A DNA stretch of 8,628 nucleotides from Lachnospiraceae bacterium (lineage in GTDB: Bacteria; Bacillota; Clostridia; Lachnospirales; Lachnospiraceae). Positions within the stretch are counted from its first letter, which is position 1, and each line of letters opens with the position of its first letter. This document shows, piece by piece, positions 1-5,838 of this stretch. The notes below the pieces were generated by a model. It saw only the letters and a program-made list of their open reading frames with translations. It ran no database searches and was not told the DNA's origin. A program made the translations under genes and the position numbers. The stretch is taken from positions 1-8,628 of the forward strand of contig JAJQGR010000079.1 in the NCBI GenBank assembly GCA_021200345.1. Reading direction: 5' to 3'.

Positions 1-990
1 ATTCTGCCGGGCGGCTCGGGTCTGTTTTTGATGGCCGCGCGGTTAAAGAATGGAGCAGACAGCGGCAGTGTCGGAGTCAGAAAATATGACGGCGGCGATG
101 GGGAGATGTCCCTGGAAACTCTGGATACGGTTCGGGCTTTTACGGATAAGGCAAATCTGGCGCTGAAAACGTATTTTGAACTGACTGCCGTTTTTGGCGT
201 CAGCAGGGTCTGCGACTCCTATGAGAATCTGGAGGAATGCTTTGGACAGGCGAAGACTGCTCTGGATGATTATTACTATGATTCTAGTGCGCCGGTGGTT
301 TTTTATACCGGGCAAAAGCTGCCGGTCAGCCGCAGTCACAGCTTCAATATCAATTTTATCAAAAAAGACCTGGCGGCATGCGTTCATCAGAATGACGGGG
401 AGAAGCTTCGGGAGATTTTCGGCCAGCTGATCGGACTTTTCAGGGAGCATCAGCCTTCCAAAAGCGTGGCGGTCAGTGCCTGTATCAATCTGTATACATA
501 CCTGTATTCTTTTTTTGAGGAGGAGAGCGCGGCCTGCCAGGATATTTTTCCCTATTCTATCAATGTGGCAAAACATCTGAACCGGTTCTGTTCGCTGACA
601 GAGATTCTGAACTGGATGCAGAATTTCGGCGATAAGCTGAGTAAGCTTTTGAACGATAGAAAAAAGAATCCCGCTGACCGGCTTTCAGCCAGAACCAGGC
701 GCTACATTGACGAACACTGTCAGGAAAAACTGACATTGACGAAAATTGCCCAGGACCTGAATATCAGCGCCGGACATCTGAGTCTGACTTTCAGCAAGAG
801 TACCGGGATGACTGTTTCGGATTATATTGCTTATGCCAAGACGGAAAGGGCAAAAGAACTGCTCCGGTCTCATCAGTATCTGATTTACGAGATTTCCGAT
901 ATGCTGGGCTTTGAAAACCCTTATTATTTCAGCAAGGTATTCAAGAAAGCAACGGGATTGTCGCCAAGGGAGTACGAGAAGAGTGTGTGA
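1..990 (+). CDS. AraC-family / YesN-type response regulator, C-terminal part (5' end missing)
   Basis: The reading frame is open from base 1 and ends at TGA 988-990, giving 329 visible residues. The TTG at 28 and ATG at 31 are internal: they have no good RBS and the frame continues upstream. The last ~100 residues (from about base 685) are a typical AraC DNA-binding domain with two helix-turn-helix units: LTKIAQDLNISAGHLSLTFS, and one ending in the family signature FENPYYFSKVFKKATGLSP. The preceding region, including FGVSRVCDSYENLEECFGQA, resembles the degenerate GGDEF-like middle segment of YesN-type response regulators. These normally carry an N-terminal receiver domain and pair with a YesM-type sensor kinase; both would lie left of the window, so the two-component assignment is inference. 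Its place directly before a sugar ABC transporter suggests it activates the downstream operon. A one-component AraC regulator with a different sensor domain is the main alternative. Confidence 0.88.
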   Translation: MLPGGSGLFLMAARLKNGADSGSVGVRKYDGGDGEMSLETLDTVRAFTDKANLALKTYFELTAVFGVSRVCDSYENLEECFGQAKTALDDYYYDSSAPVVFYTGQKLPVSRSHSFNINFIKKDLAACVHQNDGEKLREIFGQLIGLFREHQPSKSVAVSACINLYTYLYSFFEEESAACQDIFPYSINVAKHLNRFCSLTEILNWMQNFGDKLSKLLNDRKKNPADRLSARTRRYIDEHCQEKLTLTKIAQDLNISAGHLSLTFSKSTGMTVSDYIAYAKTERAKELLRSHQYLIYEISDMLGFENPYYFSKVFKKATGLSPREYEKSV

Positions 991-991
991 C

Positions 992-1025
992 CTGAAAATT
1001 TTACATGAATCTGAAAAAATTACAT
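992..1025. promoter_or_regulatory. Tandem 15-bp direct repeat, candidate activator operator
   Basis: CTGAAAATTTTACAT at 992-1006 is repeated as CTGAAAAAATTACAT at 1011-1025, with 13 of 15 positions identical and a 19-bp centre-to-centre distance, about two helical turns. AraC-family proteins usually bind two same-orientation half-sites at this kind of spacing, and a gene for one ends two bases upstream. The repeat is seen directly. Its role as the binding site of the adjacent regulator is inferred. The region is AT-rich, so a chance repeat is possible, but the shared CTGAAAA and TTACAT blocks are more specific than a simple A/T run. Confidence 0.45.
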
Positions 1026-1040
1026 CTTTTTTTCTTTAAA

Positions 1041-1121
1041 TTTTCGCAAATCTGATAAAAATAATAATATTGTGTGAATAATCCATGTTGAAATTGTGAA
1101 CAGTGTGTTATCTTTTATTTA
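1041..1121 (+). promoter_or_regulatory. Candidate promoter region for the transporter/sulfatase operon
   Basis: Several imperfect sigma-A-like boxes lie in this AT-rich stretch and I cannot choose firmly. One option is TTGAAA (1088-1093) with TATCTT (1109-1114), spacer 15. Another is TTGTGA (1094-1099) with TATTTA (1116-1121), spacer 16. A third, closer to the direct repeats, is TTTTCG (1041-1046) with TAATAT (1065-1070), spacer 18. None is a consensus promoter, which fits an activator-dependent one. The third places the repeats just upstream of the -35 box, the usual position for AraC-type activation. The first would put the transcript start a few bases before the leader hairpin at 1125-1148. 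Confidence 0.35.
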
Positions 1122-1124
1122 ACG

Positions 1125-1148
1125 GGAGGGGCCGGGAGACGCTCCTCC
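1125..1148 (+). promoter_or_regulatory. 5' leader hairpin before the binding-protein gene
   Basis: GGAGGGGC (1125-1132) pairs with GCTCCTCC (1141-1148) as an 8-bp GC-rich stem with one G-U wobble around an 8-base loop. No T-run follows, so it is not a terminator. It ends 8 bases before the RBS at 1157-1166 and leaves that RBS unpaired. The left arm contains a GGAGG that could mimic a Shine-Dalgarno sequence. Plausible roles are mRNA 5' end protection or a protein-binding leader; neither can be shown from sequence. Confidence 0.4.
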
Positions 1149-1156
1149 ACAAAAAT

Positions 1157-1166
1157 AAGGAGGTGA
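1157..1166 (+). promoter_or_regulatory. Very strong ribosome binding site of the binding-protein gene
   Basis: AAGGAGGTGA is a full-length match to the 16S rRNA anti-Shine-Dalgarno sequence. It ends four bases before ATG 1171 and fixes that start. It predicts high translation, as expected for a binding protein needed in excess over its permeases. Confidence 0.85.
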
Positions 1167-1170
1167 CACT

Positions 1171-2547
1171 ATGAAAATGAAAAAAATGATTGCGGTTCTG
1201 TTGGCGTCAATGATGATCGTCAGTCTGGCGGCCTGCGGCAGCAGCTCTTCGGAATCATCCAGTACCGAAACGACGACGGAGACAACGAAAGAAACCGAAA
1301 GCACGGAAACTCAGGACACATCACAGGCGGCAGAAACGGAAGAATCAACGGAACTGACCGGAGAGGTTTCTATTTCTACATGGGGATATGACACCAGCGG
1401 TGTGGCGTTCCAGACGATTGTAAATGCTTACATGGAAAAAAATCCGGGCGTGACGGTCAATGTGATCGACTATACCTCGGATGACTACAATACATCTCTG
1501 GGTGTTGCCATGGCGGCGGCTACCTCGGATCCGGATGTGATTTTCATCAAGGACGCGGGCACATTACTGACGATGGCGGACAAAAATCAGCTGCTTCCCA
1601 TTGATGATTACATCGCGGCGGATGCCCTGGATCTGAGCGTATACAGCGGCGGCGCGGAGCTTCTTCAGTACAACGGCGTCAGCTACGCGCTTCCGTTCCG
1701 AAACGACTGGTATGTGCTGTACTACAATAAAGATCTGTTCGACGCGGCGGGGGTGGAGTATCCCTCCAACGACATGACCTGGGAGGAGTATTACGAGCTG
1801 GCAGCACAGCTGACTTCCGGTGAAGGAACGGAGAAGGTTTATGGTACGCACCATCACAAGTGGGAGGCTCTGGTCTCTGCCTGGGCAGTGCAGGATGGAG
1901 AGCACACAGTGGTTGCTGAGGATTATTCCTTCTATAAAGAATGGTATGAGAATACCCTGGCGCTGCAGGACAATGGCTACATGATGGATTACGCGACCAT
2001 CACCACCAGCAACATCGGTTACGCGGATATGTTTGAAAACCAGCAGTGCGCCATGCTTCCCATGGGAACCTATTTTATGGCGAGCCTGATTTCCGCCATT
2101 GCCAACGGCGAGTGTGACGATTTCAACTGGGGCATTGCCGCTATTCCGCATCCGTCCACAACAGGTGCCGGATATACAGTAGGCGCCTATACGCCGGTTG
2201 CCATCAGCGCTTATACGGATGTTCCGGATCTGGCCTGGGATTTTGTAAAGTTCGCGACCTCCGAGGAAGCGGCGGCTCTTCTGGGCGAACAGGGAGTTCT
2301 GACAGGCATTCAGACAACAGAATCCATGGCGGCCATCGCCAGTCTGGATGGGTTCCCGCAGGATGGCACCAGCGAGGAGGCTCTCAGCTATACCCACTTC
2401 GTGTTTGACAGGCCTCTGGATCCTGATATTGAGGAGGTCCGCACGGTACTCAATGAGGTGCATGAGCTGATTATGATTGAGTCCTATTCCGTGGACGACG
2501 GTATCGCGGAGCTCAATGAGAGAGTGGCCGAGATCAAAGGCTGGTAA
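1171..2547 (+). CDS. Carbohydrate ABC transporter substrate-binding lipoprotein (CUT1, family 1)
   Basis: This 458-residue protein is the extracellular sugar receptor of the transporter encoded just downstream. It begins with a lysine-containing N-region and hydrophobic core, followed by a lipobox SLAAC whose Cys22 would be lipid-modified and anchor it to the outer face of the membrane. Residues 23-61 are a low-complexity Ser/Thr/Glu tether. The mature domain starts near residue 64 with VSISTWGYDTSG and contains segments typical of family 1 solute-binding proteins, such as DPDVIFIKDAG and NDWYVLYYNKDLFDAAGV followed by TWEEYYELAAQLT. Full length for the family. The many aromatic residues fit an oligosaccharide ligand, but the ligand cannot be read from sequence; the neighbouring sulfatases and lyase suggest a sulfated, uronic-acid-containing oligosaccharide. 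ATG 1171 is fixed by the RBS at 1157-1166. A terminator-like hairpin follows and probably limits read-through into the permeases. Confidence 0.93.
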   Translation: MKMKKMIAVLLASMMIVSLAACGSSSSESSSTETTTETTKETESTETQDTSQAAETEESTELTGEVSISTWGYDTSGVAFQTIVNAYMEKNPGVTVNVIDYTSDDYNTSLGVAMAAATSDPDVIFIKDAGTLLTMADKNQLLPIDDYIAADALDLSVYSGGAELLQYNGVSYALPFRNDWYVLYYNKDLFDAAGVEYPSNDMTWEEYYELAAQLTSGEGTEKVYGTHHHKWEALVSAWAVQDGEHTVVAEDYSFYKEWYENTLALQDNGYMMDYATITTSNIGYADMFENQQCAMLPMGTYFMASLISAIANGECDDFNWGIAAIPHPSTTGAGYTVGAYTPVAISAYTDVPDLAWDFVKFATSEEAAALLGEQGVLTGIQTTESMAAIASLDGFPQDGTSEEALSYTHFVFDRPLDPDIEEVRTVLNEVHELIMIESYSVDDGIAELNERVAEIKGW

Positions 2548-2585
2548 AAACAAATAAAATCATAGAGTTGAGTGAGTAAATGGAG

Positions 2586-2624
2586 GGGATGTCTCGGTTC
2601 TGGGAAATTGAGACATCCCTTTTT
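2586..2624 (+). terminator. Intrinsic terminator / attenuator between binding protein and permeases
   Basis: GGGATGTCTC (2586-2595) pairs perfectly with GAGACATCCC (2610-2619) as a 10-bp stem, immediately followed by five T residues (2620-2624). Inside, GGTT (2596-2599) can pair with AATT (2606-2609), with two G-U wobbles, extending the stem to 14 bp around a six-base loop. This is a good Rho-independent terminator. Because the permease genes follow only 22 bases later with no obvious new promoter, it more likely works as a partial terminator that lowers permease expression relative to the binding protein, and may also protect the 3' end of the upstream message. Confidence 0.8.
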
Positions 2625-2632
2625 CAAACAGA

Positions 2633-2639
2633 AAGGAGG
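2633..2639 (+). promoter_or_regulatory. RBS that sets the start of the first permease
   Basis: AAGGAGG lies six bases before ATG 2646. It favours that codon over the in-frame ATG at 2580, which would place the whole terminator hairpin inside the coding sequence and add 22 residues unlike a permease N-terminus. Confidence 0.8.
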
Positions 2640-2645
2640 GTAAGG

Positions 2646-3560
2646 ATGGAAAACGAGAAGCAGGTATTGTCCCCTAAAATGAAAAGAAAGCTGAAAAGCA
2701 ACGCCGTGGGATTTTCCTTTGTTCTTCCCAGTCTTTTAGGATACGCGATTTTTGTCTTTATTCCGGTGTGCTTTTCTCTGATCCTGAGTCTGATGGAATG
2801 GGACGCGTCCCAGGCGCCGTTAAAGTTTGTGGGACTCCAGAATTTTGTCACCATTTTTGGAGACAGAAATTTTCGGAACTCTTTTATTCATACGGTAACG
2901 TATTCACTGATGACCGTATTTCCCACGCTGGTCATCTCTCTGCTGCTGGCCGTGTTGATGAATTCCAAGATCAGGGGGATCACCTTTTTCAGGGCAGCCT
3001 TTTATTTCCCGCACATTGTATCCGTGGTGGCTGTGGGCGCTGTGTGGAATATGCTGTTTCAGCCGGATTACGGCCCTATCAATATGTTCCTGAAGTTCAT
3101 TGGTATTTCCAACCCGCCCCGATGGGTTTTGTCCACCACCTGGGCCATGCCGGCGGTGGCCATTGTATCGGTCTGGAAAAATATGGGCTATTACATGATT
3201 ATTTATCTGGCAGGACTCCAGGGCATTGATCACAGTCTGCATGAGGCGGCCAGCATTGATGGCGCCAACGGCTGGCAGAGACTGCGCTACATTACGGTGC
3301 CGCTTCTGACGCCGACCACGTTTTTTGTGCTGATTATGCTGACGATTCAATGCTTCAAGGTGTTTGATCTGGTATACGTGATGACCGGAGGAGGCCCCGG
3401 AAACGCGACACAGACGCTGGTTAATTATATTTATACGAAGGCGTTCACCAGCTGGAAGCTGGGAGAGGCTTCCGCTGCGGCGATGATTATGTTTGTGGTG
3501 GTGCTTGCGGTCACACTGATCCAGTTCGCCGGTGAGAGAAAATGGTCTGATCAGATGTAA
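2646..3560 (+). CDS. Sugar ABC transporter permease, MalF/UgpA-like
   Basis: A 304-residue integral membrane protein forming half of the import channel for the sugar bound by the upstream lipoprotein. It starts with a short charged cytoplasmic segment (MENEKQVLSPKMKRK) followed by six hydrophobic segments, the usual number for this class. The permease signature loop is present: E200-A-A-S-I-D-G206, then I216-x-V-P219, which docks onto the ATPase subunit. The segment VYVMTGGGPGNAT near the C-terminus is also typical of CUT1 MalF-like partners. An in-frame ATG at 2580 would overlap the terminator, so ATG 2646 with its AAGGAGG is preferred. The stop codon TAA overlaps the RBS of the next permease gene, indicating a tight operon and probably coupled translation. 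No ATPase gene is in the window; related Firmicute systems often share one MsmX/UgpC-type ATPase encoded elsewhere. Confidence 0.93.
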   Translation: MENEKQVLSPKMKRKLKSNAVGFSFVLPSLLGYAIFVFIPVCFSLILSLMEWDASQAPLKFVGLQNFVTIFGDRNFRNSFIHTVTYSLMTVFPTLVISLLLAVLMNSKIRGITFFRAAFYFPHIVSVVAVGAVWNMLFQPDYGPINMFLKFIGISNPPRWVLSTTWAMPAVAIVSVWKNMGYYMIIYLAGLQGIDHSLHEAASIDGANGWQRLRYITVPLLTPTTFFVLIMLTIQCFKVFDLVYVMTGGGPGNATQTLVNYIYTKAFTSWKLGEASAAAMIMFVVVLAVTLIQFAGERKWSDQM

Positions 3561-3567
3561 GGAGGTG
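3559..3567 (+). promoter_or_regulatory. RBS overlapping the stop codon of the first permease
   Basis: AAGGAGGTG starts inside the TAA stop (3558-3560) of the upstream permease and lies four bases before ATG 3572. The overlap favours re-initiation by terminating ribosomes and so equal amounts of the two channel subunits. Confidence 0.75.
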
Positions 3568-3571
3568 GAAT

Positions 3572-4405
3572 ATGAAGACGAAACAGAAATTTTTAAAAAT
3601 AGTGATTACTCTGCTGTTGATCATTTTTTCCATCTGTATGCTGGTTCCTTTTTACTGGATGATCATTTCCTCTCTGAAATTGAATAAGGACGTATTCTCG
3701 GTTCCCATGAGGTGGCTGCCGGATATGGACAACATTCAGTGGAAAAATTACGTGACAATCTGGCAGAAAATACCGCTTCTGACTTATTTTAAAAACTCCT
3801 TTAAGCTGGCGACTATCACCACAGTGATACAGCTGGCGGTCAGCTGCCTGGCGGCGTACGGATTTTCCAAGGTCCGGTTCTGGGGAAGAGATATCCTCTT
3901 TTTAATCTATGTGACCACCATCGCCATTCCCTGGCAGGTCTATATGGTGCCCCAGTTTATTCTGGTGACCAGAATGGGTCTGAACGATACGCATCTGGGT
4001 CTGATCCTGATGCAGGCGTTCTCGGCTTTTGGGGTATTCCTGATGCGCCAGGCGTATATGGGCATTCCCAATGAGCTTTGTGAGGCGGCCCGCATCGACG
4101 GCATGAGTGAATATGGGATTTTCGCAAAGATTATTATGCCTCTGGGGAAGCCTTCCATGGCCACGCTGGTGATTTTTACCTTTACCAATGTGTGGAATGA
4201 CTTTATGGGGCCGTTGATTTACCTGCAGACCAAGGAGCTAAAGACCATTCAGCTGGGAATTCGCAATTTTGTGACACAGTATGGCGCGGAATACAACCTG
4301 ATTATGGCGGCATCTGTGGTTTCACTGATTCCGGTGGTGATTGTGTTTGTGTGCTTCCAGAGATTTTTTATAGAGGGAGTTGCAAGCAGCGGAATCAAGG
4401 GGTAA
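3572..4405 (+). CDS. Sugar ABC transporter permease, MalG/UgpE-like
   Basis: A 277-residue membrane protein, partner of the preceding permease in the import channel. It shows the usual MalG-type layout: a first membrane helix near the N-terminus (ITLLLIIFSICMLVPFYWM), then the periplasm-facing loop and five more hydrophobic stretches. The ATPase-docking loop is E171-A-A-R-I-D-G177 followed by I187-I-M-P190. FTNVWNDFMGPLIYL and a short C-terminal tail ending near IKG are typical of the family. The start is fixed by AAGGAGGTG just upstream. Its last codons carry AAGGGG (4397-4402), the RBS of the sulfatase gene that starts three bases after its stop, so transport and desulfation are made from the same message. 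Confidence 0.93.
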   Translation: MKTKQKFLKIVITLLLIIFSICMLVPFYWMIISSLKLNKDVFSVPMRWLPDMDNIQWKNYVTIWQKIPLLTYFKNSFKLATITTVIQLAVSCLAAYGFSKVRFWGRDILFLIYVTTIAIPWQVYMVPQFILVTRMGLNDTHLGLILMQAFSAFGVFLMRQAYMGIPNELCEAARIDGMSEYGIFAKIIMPLGKPSMATLVIFTFTNVWNDFMGPLIYLQTKELKTIQLGIRNFVTQYGAEYNLIMAASVVSLIPVVIVFVCFQRFFIEGVASSGIKG

Positions 4406-4408
4406 AAT

Positions 4409-5821
4409 ATGAGGCAGAATTTATTGTACATCTTTGCGGATCAGTGGCGCTACCAGGCGCTGGGGGCACATGGAGAGGACCAGGTGCGCACGCCCAATAT
4501 GGATCGCTTCGCCGCGGAGAGCGTGGACTTTGGTCACGCCTACAGTACCTTTCCGCTGTGCTCCCCTCACAGGGCGTCTCTAATGACAGGGAAATATCCC
4601 TTCAGCGTTGGAATGTGGACCAATTGCAAGACGGGTCTGGAAGAAAAGATTATGCTGAAGCCTCAGGAAACCTGTATCGGAAATGTGCTGAAGGAGTATG
4701 GATATCAGACGGGTTATATCGGTAAGTGGCACCTGGATGCTTCAGAGCAGAATTTTGATCCTGCTCCAAAGTCCGGGGCCAGAGAGTGGGATGCCTATAC
4801 GCCGCCCGGGGAGCGGAGGGCGGGCTTTGACTACTGGCTGTCCTACGGCGCCTGTGACGAACATCTGGCCCCCCATTACTGGCAGGATGATGAGAGACAG
4901 ATCCGGCCGGGAAAGTGGTCTGCGGAGTTTGAGACAGACAAAGCCATAGAGTTTATGGAGAAAAGAAAGGCGGATGAGGCGCCGTTTGCTCTTTTTGTGT
5001 CCTATAATCCGCCCCATCTGCCATACGAGCTGGTGCCGGAGAAATATGACAGGGAGTTTCGGGACCTTGAGGTTGTGTGGCGCGCGAATGTGCCTCAGCA
5101 GATGCGGGGGGAGCCGCTTTTATCGCAGACAAGACATTATTTTGCCGCGGTGACGGGGATCGATGAGCAGTTTGGACGGATCCTTTCTTTCCTGGAAAGG
5201 GCGGGACTGGAGGAGAATACTTTAGTGGTGCTTAGCGCTGACCATGGGGATATGCTGGGCTCCCAGGGGCTGATGAGCAAGAATGTCTGGTATGAGGAAA
5301 GTATTCATATTCCGCTTCTGATGCGTCAGAAAGGTCGTCTGGAGCCCGGAGAATACAGGGAAATTTTCGCAAGCCCTGACCATATGCCTACATTGCTGGG
5401 GCTGCTGGGGATCAGGCCCCCGGCCGTCTGCCAGGGATACGATCACAGTGGGATGATTTTGAACAAAGAGGGGACGAACGAGTCTGAAAGCCCCCCTCAG
5501 GAGATGTTCCTTTGTTCCTATCCCGGGTCGGAAGCGCTTGTGTCCTGTTTTGCCAGGGCGGGGCTGACGCACAAGGCATACGGCTGGAGAGGCATCAAGA
5601 CCAGGGAATATACCTATGTTCTTCACAATGGTTATCGCCCGGGGGAGGAACAGCGGGAATGGCTGTACCATGACGAGGAAGACAAATATCAGCTTTCGCC
5701 CCGCAGGATTGACGCGGACTGTCAGGATGAAGAAATTCTGCATTTCAGAAAAAAGCTGTGGGAATATCTTGCGCTGACGCAGGATCCATTTCTGTGGCAG
5801 GAGAGAAATCCGCAAAAATAG
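4409..5821 (+). CDS. Type I (formylglycine) sulfatase, cytoplasmic
   Basis: A complete 470-residue arylsulfatase-superfamily enzyme that hydrolyses sulfate esters, here probably on an imported glycan. Cys51 in C-S-P-H-R (51-55) matches the CxPxR motif, where the Cys is converted to formylglycine, followed by ASLMTGKYP. Metal-site residues are D11-Q12 near the N-terminus and D278-H279 in SADHGDMLGSQG; K106 and H108 (GYIGKWHLD) and K291 match conserved active-site positions. The C-terminal part (GIKTREYTYVLHNG, WLYHDEEDKYQL) is the usual small subdomain. There is no signal peptide: the protein begins directly with the first strand (MRQNLLYIFADQW). It therefore should act inside the cell and be matured there, in an anaerobe by a radical-SAM anSME enzyme, which is not encoded here. 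The sulfate position and sugar specificity cannot be deduced. ATG 4409 has AAGGGG six bases upstream, inside the end of the permease gene. Confidence 0.92.
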   Translation: MRQNLLYIFADQWRYQALGAHGEDQVRTPNMDRFAAESVDFGHAYSTFPLCSPHRASLMTGKYPFSVGMWTNCKTGLEEKIMLKPQETCIGNVLKEYGYQTGYIGKWHLDASEQNFDPAPKSGAREWDAYTPPGERRAGFDYWLSYGACDEHLAPHYWQDDERQIRPGKWSAEFETDKAIEFMEKRKADEAPFALFVSYNPPHLPYELVPEKYDREFRDLEVVWRANVPQQMRGEPLLSQTRHYFAAVTGIDEQFGRILSFLERAGLEENTLVVLSADHGDMLGSQGLMSKNVWYEESIHIPLLMRQKGRLEPGEYREIFASPDHMPTLLGLLGIRPPAVCQGYDHSGMILNKEGTNESESPPQEMFLCSYPGSEALVSCFARAGLTHKAYGWRGIKTREYTYVLHNGYRPGEEQREWLYHDEEDKYQLSPRRIDADCQDEEILHFRKKLWEYLALTQDPFLWQERNPQK

Positions 5822-5838
5822 CGGAGAAAGGGGAGAAA

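Noticed and set aside
996..1040. Terminator for the regulator gene
   Set aside because: There is a T7 run at 1027-1033 but only weak A/T pairing (AATTTT with AAAATT) before it, so I do not call a terminator.
1237..1353. Ser/Thr/Glu-rich low-complexity stretch as a repeat element
   Set aside because: It is the normal flexible tether after the lipidated Cys of Clostridial binding proteins, not a separate genetic element.
1564..2553. Long open frame on the minus strand opposite the binding-protein gene
   Set aside because: It mirrors a clear lipoprotein gene, has no recognisable domain or RBS, and is explained by codon bias on the opposite strand. The same applies to other antisense open frames, such as 43-576, 5222-5815 and 7213-7686.
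2580..2645. Earlier ATG start for the first permease
   Set aside because: It places the terminator hairpin inside the gene and lacks a good RBS, whereas ATG 2646 has AAGGAGG at proper spacing.
5758..5838. In-frame extension of the lyase gene upstream to 5758
   Set aside because: It would overlap the sulfatase coding sequence, add 27 residues unlike the family N-terminus and ignore the AAGGGG site before ATG 5839.
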